The notes beneath the pieces are model-generated. The model saw nothing but the letters and a program-made list of their open reading frames with translations, was not told the origin of the DNA and made no database searches. A stretch of DNA of 64,000 bases from XYD12-FULL-36-8 sp964391015 (GTDB lineage: Bacteria > Bacteroidota > Ignavibacteria > Ignavibacteriales > Ignavibacteriaceae): positions 71,690 to 135,689 of the forward strand of contig CAYMKU010000004.1 of assembly GCA_964391015.1 (NCBI GenBank), in the 5' to 3' direction. This document shows, piece by piece, positions 40,152-49,985 of this stretch. Both the position numbers and the translations under genes were made by a program. How positions within the stretch are numbered: position 1 is the stretch's first letter; every line of letters begins with the position of its first letter.

Positions 40152-41375
40152 TCAAAAAGTTGTAGTAAGGTTCACGCTTTCTTTGAGTGACTTAACAATC
40201 TCACTAGTATCAAGAGCAATAACAAGCTCTTCATTAGTAGGAATTTTTAGAACAGCAACTTCAGAATCGTGGGTTGAAATCATTTCCTCGCTATTTTTAT
40301 TCTTTGAATCATCAATTCTGATTCCAAGGAACTCGAGATTTTTACAAACTTCATCCCTCACTTGCGAAGAGTTTTCACCAATCCCACCGGTGAAAACAAA
40401 AGCATCTAATCCACCCATAGCAGCTGCATATGAACCAAGATATTTTTTAATTCGATAGCAGAATATTTCAAAAGCATATTTAGCTCTTTTATGATCCTCA
40501 CCTACCGCAGTTAAAATTTCTCTCATGTCACTGCTTTCGCCGCTAATTCCAATTAAACCCGAATGCTTATTGAGCAATGTTCCGGCTTCATTTAAGGATA
40601 ATCCTTCTTTACTCATAATATATAAAATTAATGAGGGATCTAAATCACCGCTTCTTGTTCCCATCAGCAAACCTTCGAGAGGAGTGAAACCCATTGTGGT
40701 ATCAATCGAATGACCTCGATCAACAGCAGCCATACTGCATCCGTTTCCCAGGTGAGCAGTAACAATTTTCAGTTCATTCAATTTTTTCCCCAACACATCA
40801 GCTGCTCTTTGAGAAACAAAACGATGAGAAGTTCCATGAAAACCATATCGTCTAATCTTATGTTTCTTATAAAGCTCGTATGGTATTCCATAAAGAAAAG
40901 CTTTGGGAGGCATTTTCAAATGAAATGAAGTATCAAATACACCGACTTGCGGTTTGCCAGGAAGTAATCTTGATACTGCCTGAATTCCTTTTATATTAGG
41001 TGGATTATGTAAAGGAGCAAGTTCAATATTATCTTGCAAAACATTCACAACTTCGTTTGTAATTAGAACAGAACCGGAAAATGTTTCACCTCCGTGCACA
41101 ACACGATGACCAACAGCATCAATGTCATCCTTATCATCAATTACTCCATGATTTTTACTTAGCATAACACCAAGCACATATTCAATCCCCATTGTATGAT
41201 CAAGAATTTCACCAGCAATTTTTATTGTATCACCATCGTACCGAGTATGACTAAGAACAGCGCCGCTCATACCAATTCTGTCAACAATTCCTTTTGCAAG
41301 CGTGGTCTTTTCTTCAGTGTTAATAAATTGATATTTTATTGACGAACTACCGCAGTTAAGAACAAGTACTCTCAT
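40152..41375 (-). CDS. ackA: Acetate kinase
   Basis: The 407-residue protein starts MRVLVLNCGSSSIKYQF, the N-terminal phosphate-loop signature. It carries RRYGFHGTSHRFV (catalytic His), TAHLGNGCSMAAVDRGHSID, MGTRSGDLDPSL and the C-terminal VFTGGIGENSSQVR. It interconverts acetyl phosphate and ADP with acetate and ATP. No phosphotransacetylase gene is adjacent; the upstream neighbour is a 3-hydroxyacyl-CoA dehydrogenase 30 bases away, so the run may belong to fermentative acyl-CoA metabolism. Confidence 0.95.
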   Translation of the reverse strand: MRVLVLNCGSSSIKYQFINTEEKTTLAKGIVDRIGMSGAVLSHTRYDGDTIKIAGEILDHTMGIEYVLGVMLSKNHGVIDDKDDIDAVGHRVVHGGETFSGSVLITNEVVNVLQDNIELAPLHNPPNIKGIQAVSRLLPGKPQVGVFDTSFHLKMPPKAFLYGIPYELYKKHKIRRYGFHGTSHRFVSQRAADVLGKKLNELKIVTAHLGNGCSMAAVDRGHSIDTTMGFTPLEGLLMGTRSGDLDPSLILYIMSKEGLSLNEAGTLLNKHSGLIGISGESSDMREILTAVGEDHKRAKYAFEIFCYRIKKYLGSYAAAMGGLDAFVFTGGIGENSSQVRDEVCKNLEFLGIRIDDSKNKNSEEMISTHDSEVAVLKIPTNEELVIALDTSEIVKSLKESVNLTTTF

Positions 41376-41405
41376 TATTCACTTTCATCTAAATTTTATA
41401 AAGAA

Positions 41406-42344
41406 TTAGTCGGAAATTATTTTCCCATTGTCATCATATTTATAAAAACCCTCTCCAGTTTTACGACCAAGTTTTTTTTCACGCACAAGCTTTCGAAGAA
41501 TTGGACAAGCACGGTATCGTGGTTCCCCGAGAGTTTTCCAAAGTGTTTCCATCCATGCAAGCACCTCATCAAGCCCCATCATATCTGCCATTTCAAGCGG
41601 ACCATATTGAAAATTATACCCAAGCTTCATGGCTGTGTCAATATCCCTTGCAGTTGCAACATCTTCCAACAAAATATACATTGCTTCATTCAACAGTGGC
41701 ACAATTGCTCTGGTTGTTACAAATCCTGGATATTCATAAACTTCAACAGGAGTTTTGCCAATTCTTGCTGCAAACTTTTTAACAATCTCTACTGTTTTAT
41801 TTGAAGTATGAAGACATTTTACGATTTCAACGAGAGGAATTTTCGGAACAGGATGCAAGAAGTGCATCCCGATAATCTTATCTTGACGCTGCGTAACTTC
41901 TGCTATTTTTGTCAAGCTAAGAGTAGAAGTGTTCGATACAAAAATAATATCCTTACGTGCAGCTTGATCTAATTTCTTAAAGATTGAACGCTTCAATTCA
42001 AAATCTTCATCAACAGCTTCGATAATCAAATCATAATCGTTTATTTTATCAGTATTTGTTGCCCACTGAATGCGGCTCATGATTGATTTTTTTTCGGAAG
42101 CAGTCATTGCCCAGCGTTTTATTTCTCTGTCAATACTTTCCGAAAGATTCTCTTTTGAATTGACTAAATATTCTTCGTCTTTTTCAATAATTAGGACATC
42201 CATACCGGAAGCAGCCACAGTTTGTGCAATTCCTTGCCCCATAATTCCCGCGCCGATTATTACAGCGCTGTTGATTTGATTACCATCGGAAGCAACAAAA
42301 GTTTTCTCTAAAAGGTCTTCAAGTTTTAACTTTTCATCAGGCAT
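41406..42344 (-). CDS. 3-hydroxyacyl-CoA dehydrogenase
   Basis: The 312-residue protein is read from ATG 42344; the frame also opens at TTG 42356. The NAD-binding GxGxxG is in SAVIIGAGIMGQGIAQ, the catalytic Ser/His region is FVSNTSTLSLTKIAE plus GMHFLHPVPKIPLVE, and the C-terminal dimer domain has GFVTTRAIVPLLNEAM and YGPLEMADMMGLD. It oxidises 3-hydroxybutyryl-CoA or longer substrates. A recQ gene is divergent upstream. Short single-domain length indicates the Hbd/PaaH type and not a multifunctional FadB. Confidence 0.9.
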   Translation of the reverse strand: MPDEKLKLEDLLEKTFVASDGNQINSAVIIGAGIMGQGIAQTVAASGMDVLIIEKDEEYLVNSKENLSESIDREIKRWAMTASEKKSIMSRIQWATNTDKINDYDLIIEAVDEDFELKRSIFKKLDQAARKDIIFVSNTSTLSLTKIAEVTQRQDKIIGMHFLHPVPKIPLVEIVKCLHTSNKTVEIVKKFAARIGKTPVEVYEYPGFVTTRAIVPLLNEAMYILLEDVATARDIDTAMKLGYNFQYGPLEMADMMGLDEVLAWMETLWKTLGEPRYRACPILRKLVREKKLGRKTGEGFYKYDDNGKIISD

Positions 42345-42570
42345 CGTTTTACTCAATAATTGTATTATTAAACATTGAATTAAATAAATTTTAAAAGAAT
42401 ATGAGTAAAATTAGAAATAAAAATCACTAGAAAACAGGTATAAAATCAATTATGATAGAATTTTAAACTCATTAATGTTGATTGCTCATACAGAATCTCA
42501 GACTATTGAAGAACAAATTTGCATAGGGTAAGTCAATAATATATTTTTGATATGAAACACCAGATGTAAA

Positions 42571-45201
42571 ATGAATTCGTTAGAAACACTAAAGAAATAT
42601 TTCGGTTACACAAAATTTAGACCTGGACAGGAAGAAATTATTAATGCCATTCTTAATGGGAAAAATGTTCTGGCAGTTTTACCAACTGGTGCGGGGAAAT
42701 CAATTTGTTATCAGATACCTGCATTAATTTCGGAAAATTTTTCTATTGTTATTTCACCTTTAATCGCTCTAATGAAAGATCAAGTAGATACGCTTAATAA
42801 GATTGATGAAGTGGCTGCCTTTATAAACAGTACATTGAACTTTTATGAAACTGAATCCGTCCTGCAAAAAATTTCTTCGAATAAAATCAAGCTTCTTTAT
42901 GTTGCACCTGAAAGATTAGAAAATATTTCCTTTGCTGAGAGAATCAAAGCACTCAACCCTATTTATGTTTTTGTGGACGAAGCACATTGCATTAGCGAAT
43001 GGGGACACAATTTCAGACCAAGCTACAGGAACATAAATGAATTCACAAAATTTATTTCGGTAAAAAGGATTTCTGGTTTCACTGCGACTGCTACACCTGA
43101 AGTAATTAAGGATATTATTGGACAGCTTGCTTTCAAAAACGAAAAAATATTTGTACGGGGATTTGAGAGACAAAATCTAAATTTGAGCGTGATTATAACT
43201 AAAAAGAAAAATGAAAAATCTCTTTCACTTATTAAACAATATAAAACTCCAGCAATAATTTACACATCATCAAGAAAGAGTGCAGAAGAAGCCGCTCAAT
43301 TTTTAACTATGCACAAAATTAATTGCACATATTATCATGCTGGACTTGCTTCTGAGTTGAGAAAAAGAATTCAAGAAGACTTTTTATTTGACAAAGTTCC
43401 TATCATAGTTGCAACAAATGCTTTTGGAATGGGAATAGACAAAAAAGACATTCGTCTTATCATTCATTATAACACTCCCGGTTCAATAGAAAATTACTAC
43501 CAGGAAATCGGACGCGCTGGAAGGGATGGAAAGGAATCGAATGTATTTCTTCTCCATGATGAAAATGATGTCCAAATACAAAATTATTTTTTATCAAATT
43601 CATTCCCAGATAAAGAAACTATTAAAAAGATTTATAATGCGGTTTGCGATTTAGGAAAAGTAGCTGAAGGAAACATTTCAACAAATGAAATACCCATTGA
43701 TTTAGATTTCATTTCGAAATACTGCAAACGTGAATTTAATCGCGCAATAGTTCTTGCAGCATTACGATATTTGGAATCATCCGGTTATTTAAAACTAATT
43801 TCGGATTACGAAAGAAAATCTGAAATTCAAATAATCATGGAGAAAGATAAATTAAAAAATTTAATAAAAACCAGCTCGCAAAATGATCTGAAAGACATAC
43901 TTCTTATCTTACTACGGGAATTTGGAAGCGAGATTTTCTTTAAGGGTATTAAAATTTCTCAAACGGATATTTCAAAATTGTTTGATGTAAATGAAAATGA
44001 CGCAGATGAATTGCTTTCTTCGCTTGACAACATGGGCATTATCACTTACAAAAAAAGTTTATCTAAAGATAATGTGATGCTCATCTCGCCGAGAGTTAAT
44101 GCAGAAAAGTTAACGCTGGATTATAAAAAATTGAATGAGAACTATTTATATGGACAGAAAAAAATCGATGCAATGGTTAGATACGTTTTTACTCATGAGT
44201 GTCGTTTCAAATTTATTCTGAATTATTTTGGAGAAAATCTTCCTGATTATAAGTGCGGAAAATGTGATGTATGCACTTCAGGAGAAACTATTTCAGAAAC
44301 AACCTCAAAATACTTGGAAGAAATTATATTAAAAACATTGGTGGAACAGAATGATGGTTTAACTCAAAGTAATTTGATTAGAATTCTTAAAGGGACAAAG
44401 CGAGACGAATCGTTCAAAGAAATATCAACTTTTGGCGCTTGCAGTCATTATAATATCAACGAATTAAAAATGATTGTCTTTAATCTTTTAGCAAGCGGAA
44501 AAGTTGTTAGAGGAGAGTTAAATCCAAAGAAATTCTTTTTATCTGATACTATAAAAAATAAACCGAAGCCCATACTGTTAGAAGAAGGAGCTTACAAATA
44601 TCATTATGAAGAGGAATTAGAACTCTATAATCTTTTACGCGAAGTCAGAAGGAAAGCATCTGAACGCTACCTTCAAACAAGCTATTTAATTTGTCCCGAT
44701 GATTTATTAAAAAAAATTTCTATTGTAAAACCCAAAACAAAAACTGAATTGATGAACATTCAAGGTTTTAACATTCGAATGTTTAATAAACTCGGGAATG
44801 AACTCCTACAAGAAATTAATGATTTCGCTACTGATCGAAAAGAAATACAAGGATCGTTGCAAAAAGTTCCAGCAAGCATTAAAGAAACTTATGAACTACT
44901 AAGAAAAGGATTTTCGTTAAAAGATATTTCATCTCTGAGAAAATTATCTGAAGAAGTTATTTCCATGCAGATTGAAACTATTTTTGAGTTTGATCCAACT
45001 ATAGAGATTCATAATCTTTTTGACATAAAGCTCATTGAAACGATTGAGAATGAAGTAAGCAAGGGTTACGCAGATTTAAAAGACTTGAAAAACAAACTGC
45101 CTGCAAAAATTAGTTATGCTATGATTAGGATTTGTTTAGCAAAAAATCGAATCATTTCAAGGAATTTTTCCGCTTCAACTCAAGGTAAGCAATCGCTTTA
45201 G
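42571..45201 (+). CDS. recQ: RecQ-family ATP-dependent DNA helicase
   Basis: The 876-residue protein has a Walker A LPTGAGKSICYQIP near residue 35, Walker B FVDEAHCISEWGHNFRPSY near 135, motif III SGFTATATP and motif VI QEIGRAGRDG. The RecQ zinc site follows (KCGKCDVC near 560), then a winged helix, an HRDC-like region (RKASERYLQTSYLICPDDLL, about 695-760) and a C-terminal helix-turn-helix extension of the HTH_40 type (about 770-860). It unwinds DNA 3' to 5' in repair. It is longer than E. coli RecQ because of this tail. Its 3' end overlaps the convergent lipoprotein gene by 50 bases. Confidence 0.93.
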   Translation: MNSLETLKKYFGYTKFRPGQEEIINAILNGKNVLAVLPTGAGKSICYQIPALISENFSIVISPLIALMKDQVDTLNKIDEVAAFINSTLNFYETESVLQKISSNKIKLLYVAPERLENISFAERIKALNPIYVFVDEAHCISEWGHNFRPSYRNINEFTKFISVKRISGFTATATPEVIKDIIGQLAFKNEKIFVRGFERQNLNLSVIITKKKNEKSLSLIKQYKTPAIIYTSSRKSAEEAAQFLTMHKINCTYYHAGLASELRKRIQEDFLFDKVPIIVATNAFGMGIDKKDIRLIIHYNTPGSIENYYQEIGRAGRDGKESNVFLLHDENDVQIQNYFLSNSFPDKETIKKIYNAVCDLGKVAEGNISTNEIPIDLDFISKYCKREFNRAIVLAALRYLESSGYLKLISDYERKSEIQIIMEKDKLKNLIKTSSQNDLKDILLILLREFGSEIFFKGIKISQTDISKLFDVNENDADELLSSLDNMGIITYKKSLSKDNVMLISPRVNAEKLTLDYKKLNENYLYGQKKIDAMVRYVFTHECRFKFILNYFGENLPDYKCGKCDVCTSGETISETTSKYLEEIILKTLVEQNDGLTQSNLIRILKGTKRDESFKEISTFGACSHYNINELKMIVFNLLASGKVVRGELNPKKFFLSDTIKNKPKPILLEEGAYKYHYEEELELYNLLREVRRKASERYLQTSYLICPDDLLKKISIVKPKTKTELMNIQGFNIRMFNKLGNELLQEINDFATDRKEIQGSLQKVPASIKETYELLRKGFSLKDISSLRKLSEEVISMQIETIFEFDPTIEIHNLFDIKLIETIENEVSKGYADLKDLKNKLPAKISYAMIRICLAKNRIISRNFSASTQGKQSL

Positions 45202-45478
45202 AAAAGAATTGCTCCCATTTTTCCGGATCTTGGTTGTAGTGTTGAATTGTCATTTTATAATCACCAATTGTCACATCATTCCTGATCAATACTTGATTTA
45301 TAATCTTTTCATTCGACTTCGAATTGATAAATGCTGTATCCGTCGCAATAATTATATCGGTGTAAACCTTAATAAATTTTTCTTCATCAAGAACTTTATT
45401 TTGATTGCAGCCAATTAATAAAAGGGATAAAAAAAATGTGAATTGGAATACTGAAACATAAAAAAACTTAGTCACCAC
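45152..45478 (-). CDS. Small DUF4296-like lipoprotein
   Basis: The 108-residue protein starts at GTG 45478. A lipoprotein signal ends in lipobox LLIGC near residue 24. The mature part reads KVLDEEKFIKVYTDIIIATDTAFI and ends with a helix around YNQDPEKWEQFFSKAIAYLE, the helical plan of DUF4296 lipoproteins. It starts four bases after the rhomboid stop codon and overlaps recQ tail to tail by 50 bases. Function unknown. Confidence 0.65.
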   Translation of the reverse strand: MVTKFFYVSVFQFTFFLSLLLIGCNQNKVLDEEKFIKVYTDIIIATDTAFINSKSNEKIINQVLIRNDVTIGDYKMTIQHYNQDPEKWEQFFSKAIAYLELKRKNSLK

Positions 45479-45482
45479 GTCG

Positions 45483-46427
45483 CTAATTCATCTTTTTACT
45501 TGCTTCAAATAGAATTTTCTTTTCACGGTCAGTCAAATTTTGATACCCGCTTTGACTGATCTTATCTAAAATAGCATCAATATCCTTTTGAGTAATATCC
45601 TTTTCATCCTTCTTCTCATTAATATCGTGATATTTTGCTTCTTCAACATCACTTCGATTTCTTTTAAATCTTTCGGCTACACCGCCAAATGGATTAAACG
45701 GTCTATCTGTTCGATAGTAAGATTTACTAAAAAGATTTTTAATTTCTGCATGGGTGTTTTTATCTGCTAAAATAAAAATTAACCCGGCTAAAGCACCGCC
45801 CAAATGTGCAAGATGAGCTATGCCGCTGTTTGCACTATCAACAAGCATAAATTCCATTACAATCATAAATGTAACAAGATATTTTGCTTTAATTGGGATG
45901 AAGAAATAAAGAAAGATCAGTCTGTTAGGGAATAATAAAGCAAATGCGGCAAGTACACCATAAATTGCACCAGAAGCACCAATCGTTGGTGCAACAGCTC
46001 CACCCAAAAGCGGGGATATAAACATGTGAAATAACCCAGCAACAACTCCACACAGCAAATAGAAATAAAGAAATTTTTTGCTGCCCCAAAAGTGTTCAAT
46101 TTCAATTCCAAACATCCAGAGAGAAAACATATTGAAGAGAATGTGAGAAAAACTCCCGTGCATGAATTGATAAGTAACCAACTGCCAAGGGTAAAATGTC
46201 CATTCAACAATTTCGTTACCTATAGTTCCAGCAATATATCCACCAACGGGAATCAAAGAAAAATATTTTGTTAAAACATCTGAAAGGGTTAGCCCTGAGA
46301 AAGCAGCAATTTTTTCGCCAAGCGTTTGGATAAGAAAAACAACGCCATTTATGATCATCAAATTTTTAATTACAGGGGGAAAGAAACTAAATCCGCCAAA
46401 CCCCGAAGGTTTATAATAATCACTCAC
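45483..46427 (-). CDS. Rhomboid-family intramembrane serine protease
   Basis: The 314-residue protein starts at GTG 46427 behind AAGGAA. It has six helices with the rhomboid residues in place: H in MHGSFSHILFNMFSLWMFG (HxxxN), catalytic Ser in GASGAIYGVLAAF (about 150) and catalytic His in HLAHLGGALAGLI (about 205). A cytoplasmic C-terminal tail of about 85 charged residues follows. It cleaves transmembrane segments of substrates that are not known here. It is followed four bases later by the small lipoprotein gene. Confidence 0.92.
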   Translation of the reverse strand: MSDYYKPSGFGGFSFFPPVIKNLMIINGVVFLIQTLGEKIAAFSGLTLSDVLTKYFSLIPVGGYIAGTIGNEIVEWTFYPWQLVTYQFMHGSFSHILFNMFSLWMFGIEIEHFWGSKKFLYFYLLCGVVAGLFHMFISPLLGGAVAPTIGASGAIYGVLAAFALLFPNRLIFLYFFIPIKAKYLVTFMIVMEFMLVDSANSGIAHLAHLGGALAGLIFILADKNTHAEIKNLFSKSYYRTDRPFNPFGGVAERFKRNRSDVEEAKYHDINEKKDEKDITQKDIDAILDKISQSGYQNLTDREKKILFEASKKMN

Positions 46428-46472
46428 TAAATATTTCCTTCAATACTTTGTTTTGAAATAATTGAATCAAAC

Positions 46473-47669
46473 TTATACATTTGTTAATGCATCAACACCT
46501 GGAAGAATTTTCCCTTCGAGAAATTCTAACGATGCACCACCTCCTGTAGAAACATGAGAAACTTTAGCATCCAATCCGGCTTTACTAATGGCAGCGGCAG
46601 AGTCACCTCCACCAATAATTGTTACAGCATTTTGGGAAGTAACATCAGCTAAAACTTGTGCGATTGCAAATGTACCTTTTGCAAAATTATCGAATTCAAA
46701 AACTCCCATTGGACCGTTCCAGACAATTGTTTTCGAATTTTCAAGCTCTTGCTTAAACAATTTAATTGTTTCAGGCCCTATATCCAACCCCATTTTATCA
46801 GAAGGAATTGAGTCCGATTTTACAACCATAGACAGAGAATCATTTTTAAATTCATTTGCAACAACAAAATCTATTGGTAATAAAAACTTCACCTTAGAAT
46901 TTTTTGCTTTTTCTAAAACTTCTTTTGCAAGATCAATTTTTTCAGCTTCTAAAAGTGATGCGCCAATTTCTTTTCCTTGGGCCTTCAAAAAAGTGAAAGC
47001 CATTCCCCCACCGATCAAAAGTTTATCTACTTTTCCAATAAGATTTGTGATCACATCAATCTTTCCAGAAATTTTTGCTCCGCCTAAAATCGCAGTAAAT
47101 GGTCTTCGTGGGTTTGCAATTGCGGCCCCAAGATAATCCAATTCCTTCTGCATAAGATAACCGGACGCACATATTTTAATGAATTTAGTTATACCTTCAG
47201 TTGATGCGTGCGCACGATGAGCACTTCCAAAAGCATCATTAATATAAATATCGCCCAACTCTGACAACTTTTTCGCGAAAGCTTCATCATTCTTTTCTTC
47301 TTCGTCATGGAATCTTAAGTTCTCAAGCATTAACACATCGCCATTACTTATTTTACTGACTAAGGTCTTTACTTCTTCTCCAACACAATCAGGTGCAAGT
47401 TTTACTTCTTTACCTAATAACTTACCAAGTCGCTCTGCCGCAGGCTTCAGACTGTACTTCGGATTAATTTTTCCCTTTGGCCTTCCAAGATGACTCATTA
47501 AAATCGCTTTACCACCCTCAGAAATTATTTTCTTGATTGTTGGGAGTGAAGATGTGATTCTGATATCGTCTGTGATTTGCAGATTTTCATCAAGCGGGAC
47601 ATTAAAATCCACTCTAACCAGAACTCGTTTATTTTTAAGATCTACACTATCTATAGAAAGCTTTTTCAT
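46473..47669 (-). CDS. pgk: Phosphoglycerate kinase
   Basis: The 398-residue protein has the N-terminal VLVRVDFNVPLDENLQITDD, MSHLGRPKGK and AHRAHAST of the 3-phosphoglycerate side, and WNGPMGVFEFDNFAKGT plus IIGGGDSAAAI of the nucleotide side. It makes ATP and 3-phosphoglycerate from 1,3-bisphosphoglycerate in glycolysis. It follows gap on the same strand with a hairpin between the two. Confidence 0.97.
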   Translation of the reverse strand: MKKLSIDSVDLKNKRVLVRVDFNVPLDENLQITDDIRITSSLPTIKKIISEGGKAILMSHLGRPKGKINPKYSLKPAAERLGKLLGKEVKLAPDCVGEEVKTLVSKISNGDVLMLENLRFHDEEEKNDEAFAKKLSELGDIYINDAFGSAHRAHASTEGITKFIKICASGYLMQKELDYLGAAIANPRRPFTAILGGAKISGKIDVITNLIGKVDKLLIGGGMAFTFLKAQGKEIGASLLEAEKIDLAKEVLEKAKNSKVKFLLPIDFVVANEFKNDSLSMVVKSDSIPSDKMGLDIGPETIKLFKQELENSKTIVWNGPMGVFEFDNFAKGTFAIAQVLADVTSQNAVTIIGGGDSAAAISKAGLDAKVSHVSTGGGASLEFLEGKILPGVDALTNV

Positions 47670-47737
47670 CTTTTACCTCATGAAGAAATTATTTTTAATG
47701 GTGTGAACGATATTTTTTGGAAGAAACATTTTAAGAG

Positions 47738-47765
47738 TGAGACTGAACAAAAAAGTTCAGTCTCA
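47738..47765 (-). terminator. Hairpin between gap and pgk
   Basis: TGAGACTGAAC and GTTCAGTCTCA form a perfect 11-base stem around an A6 loop. No long T-run follows on the minus strand, so it may reduce read-through or protect the gap message instead of fully stopping transcription. Confidence 0.5.
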
Positions 47766-47782
47766 TTCGAAGTTAAACAAAA

Positions 47783-48844
47783 CTACATTTTAGCAATCTT
47801 CAGCAACAAATCAACAACTCTAACTGAATAACCCCATTCATTATCGTACCATGAAATCACTTTGAAAAATCTTTTTTCATTTTTGAAATTATTCTCTAGT
47901 GTTGCTTTTGAGTCATAAATCGAGGAGCGATCATCTTTAATAAAGTCACTTGAAACAACTTCCTCATTTGTATATCCTAAAATACCTTTCAGATAAGTTT
48001 CACTGGCTTTTTTCATGAGCGCATCAATTTCCTGAATAGAAGTATCTTTTTCTGATCTGAAGGTGAGGTCAACAACAGATACATCAGCAGTCGGAATTCT
48101 AAATGACATACCAGTTAATTTCCCTTTCACTTGAGGAAGAACTTCTCCAACCGCTTTAGCAGCACCTGTAGAAGACGGAATAATGTTTATCGCAGCCGCA
48201 CGTCCACCACGCCAATCTTTCTTCGAAGGACCATCGACTGTTTTCTGTGTTGCAGTGTAAGAGTGAATCGTAGTCATTATTCCCGCTTCTATTCCGACAC
48301 CCTCTTTTAATAATACGTGAACTACGGGAGCAAGACAATTAGTTGTACAAGATGCATTTGAAATTACGTGATCTGTTGAGGGGTTATATTTATCATCATT
48401 AACACCCATTACAAAAGTTTTTAAATCTCCTTTACCTGGAGCAGTAATGACAACTTTTTTTGCACCGGCAGCTAAGTGCCCTTTTGCTTTCTCTACATCT
48501 GTAAATAATCCAGTAGATTCTATTACGTAATCAACTCCTAAATCTTTCCATGGAAGCTGAGAAGGTTCTTTTAGAGCAAGCAAACATTTAGTTTTATCTC
48601 CATTTATTACAAGTATATCATCGTGATCTAAACTCGGATCGCTCTTTTCGGTTGAGAGAGTTCCATTAAATTTTCCATGAACTGAATCATATTTTAGCTG
48701 GTAAGCAAAATACTTTGCATCATTTGTTATATCAACTATTGCGACAACATCAACTTCTTTTCCAATTAATTTTTTTTCTGCAATTGCGCGGATTACAAGT
48801 CTGCCTATTCTTCCAAATCCATTTATACCTACTTTAATTGCCAT
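47783..48844 (-). CDS. gap: Glyceraldehyde-3-phosphate dehydrogenase, type I
   Basis: The 353-residue protein has the NAD-binding start VGINGFGRIGRLVIRA, the catalytic cysteine in SNASCTTNCLAPV and later HSYTATQKTVDGPSKKDWRGGR, RAAAINIIPSSTGAAKAV and SWYDNEWGYS. It is somewhat longer than the usual 330-340 residues because of small insertions, with all catalytic parts present. It oxidises glyceraldehyde 3-phosphate with NAD and phosphate. It lies upstream of pgk. Confidence 0.97.
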   Translation of the reverse strand: MAIKVGINGFGRIGRLVIRAIAEKKLIGKEVDVVAIVDITNDAKYFAYQLKYDSVHGKFNGTLSTEKSDPSLDHDDILVINGDKTKCLLALKEPSQLPWKDLGVDYVIESTGLFTDVEKAKGHLAAGAKKVVITAPGKGDLKTFVMGVNDDKYNPSTDHVISNASCTTNCLAPVVHVLLKEGVGIEAGIMTTIHSYTATQKTVDGPSKKDWRGGRAAAINIIPSSTGAAKAVGEVLPQVKGKLTGMSFRIPTADVSVVDLTFRSEKDTSIQEIDALMKKASETYLKGILGYTNEEVVSSDFIKDDRSSIYDSKATLENNFKNEKRFFKVISWYDNEWGYSVRVVDLLLKIAKM

Positions 48845-48965
48845 TATAATATCTCCTTCAATGAATATTTATTTTTGTTTAGTAAAATTAGCTAAAGGTG
48901 GTTTTAATATCAATTAACTTTGTGTTACCTCATTGGAACATAATCATTCTTAATGAGTGTACAAG

Positions 48966-49490
48966 CTATTTCTGTTCAATAATTTGATTTTGCTTCATAA
49001 CTTTTTCTTCCTTTATTTTACCATCAACACCGTACATGAACCATCGCCCTTCACGATCACCTTTATTATAATTCCCTTCCTCTTTGAGTTTTCCATTTTC
49101 ATGATACCACTTCCATATCCCTTCTGGTAAATCATTTTTAAAAATACCTTCAGATTCAATTTGACCTGACTGATAATAGTATGTCCATTTACCTTCATTT
49201 AAATTTTCTTTTATTGTCCCAATCATTTCTGGCTTACCATTTTTAAAATAAGTCTTAAAAATTCCATTTTTTTTACCAGCCAAAACTTCGTATTCGATCA
49301 TCTTTCCTTCCACTGTGTCTTTAATAATGCCGGTAAATGGGTGCAACTCACCTTGTTTAAAAATCAAACCATCTTTAATCATAATTTCTGCTTTTTGTTC
49401 AGATTTTTTCTCACACGAGATTAAACTCAGAGTGAACAAAACTGTGAACAGATATGCATACAATTTTGAACGCTTCTTGAAAGAACTCAT
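48966..49490 (-). CDS. MORN/YwqK-repeat lipoprotein
   Basis: The 174-residue protein has a lipoprotein signal with lipobox ISC near residue 26. The mature part is a row of MORN/YwqK-type repeats: NGIFKTYFKNGKPEMIG, EGKWTYYYQSGQIESEG, EGIWKWYHENGKLKEEG and EGRWFMYGVDGKIKEE. Such repeats form an elongated beta sheet used in binding. Annotation pipelines sometimes label these as antitoxins, but no toxin gene is adjacent, so that label is not supported here. Confidence 0.82.
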   Translation of the reverse strand: MSSFKKRSKLYAYLFTVLFTLSLISCEKKSEQKAEIMIKDGLIFKQGELHPFTGIIKDTVEGKMIEYEVLAGKKNGIFKTYFKNGKPEMIGTIKENLNEGKWTYYYQSGQIESEGIFKNDLPEGIWKWYHENGKLKEEGNYNKGDREGRWFMYGVDGKIKEEKVMKQNQIIEQK

Positions 49491-49985
49491 AACGCGTGAA
49501 CCTCTATAATATTAGATATAGCAAACATAAGAATTTCTTTTAACCCAGAAATCTTTATTTTGCTACAAAAAAATCTATTTTTCTCTAATTCGAGAGATGT
49601 CACACGTCATTCTTGGGGATGAAAAAGTTAGTACGAAACTTTCATTAAATAAGAAAATAATTTTGGTTTGATTATTGTTAATTATTAAAATGGTTTATAA
49701 TTTTCAAAGTGAACATTACTTTTTTTAACAATAAAAGATAAAGAAGAGAGTTAGCTTTTAAAATTTATGTTACGAACCTTTCTTTTTTTGTATATTAACT
49801 ATATATGTAAAACANNNNNNNNNNNNNNNNNNNNNNNNNNNNNNNNNNNNNNNNNNNNNNNNNNNNNNNNNNNNNNNNNNNNNNNNNNNNNNNNNNNNNN
49901 NNNNNNNNNNNNNNAAAATTTATGTTACGAACCTTTCTTTTTTTGTATATTAACTATATATGTAAAACAAACTATGGAGGAAAAA
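49491..49985. other. Intergenic region containing the assembly gap
   Basis: It holds the promoter region of the cytochrome operon and 100 N flanked by a 55-base repeat. No gene can be supported; an apparent frame across the N run is artefactual. Confidence 0.7.
49815..49914. other. Assembly gap (100 N) with identical 55-base flanks
   Basis: Bases 49760-49814 and 49915-49969 are identical. Contig ends that overlap by a k-mer length and were joined by a fixed N run are the simplest explanation. Confidence 0.9.

Noticed and set aside
48966..49490. Antitoxin of a toxin-antitoxin pair
   Set aside because: MORN/YwqK repeats are often labelled this way, but the protein has a lipoprotein signal and no toxin gene is adjacent.
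49767..49985. Open frame reading through the N run and joining the tetraheme cytochrome
   Set aside because: The frame depends on unknown bases and on the duplicated 55-base flank. The real start at 49986 has GGAGG and a signal peptide.
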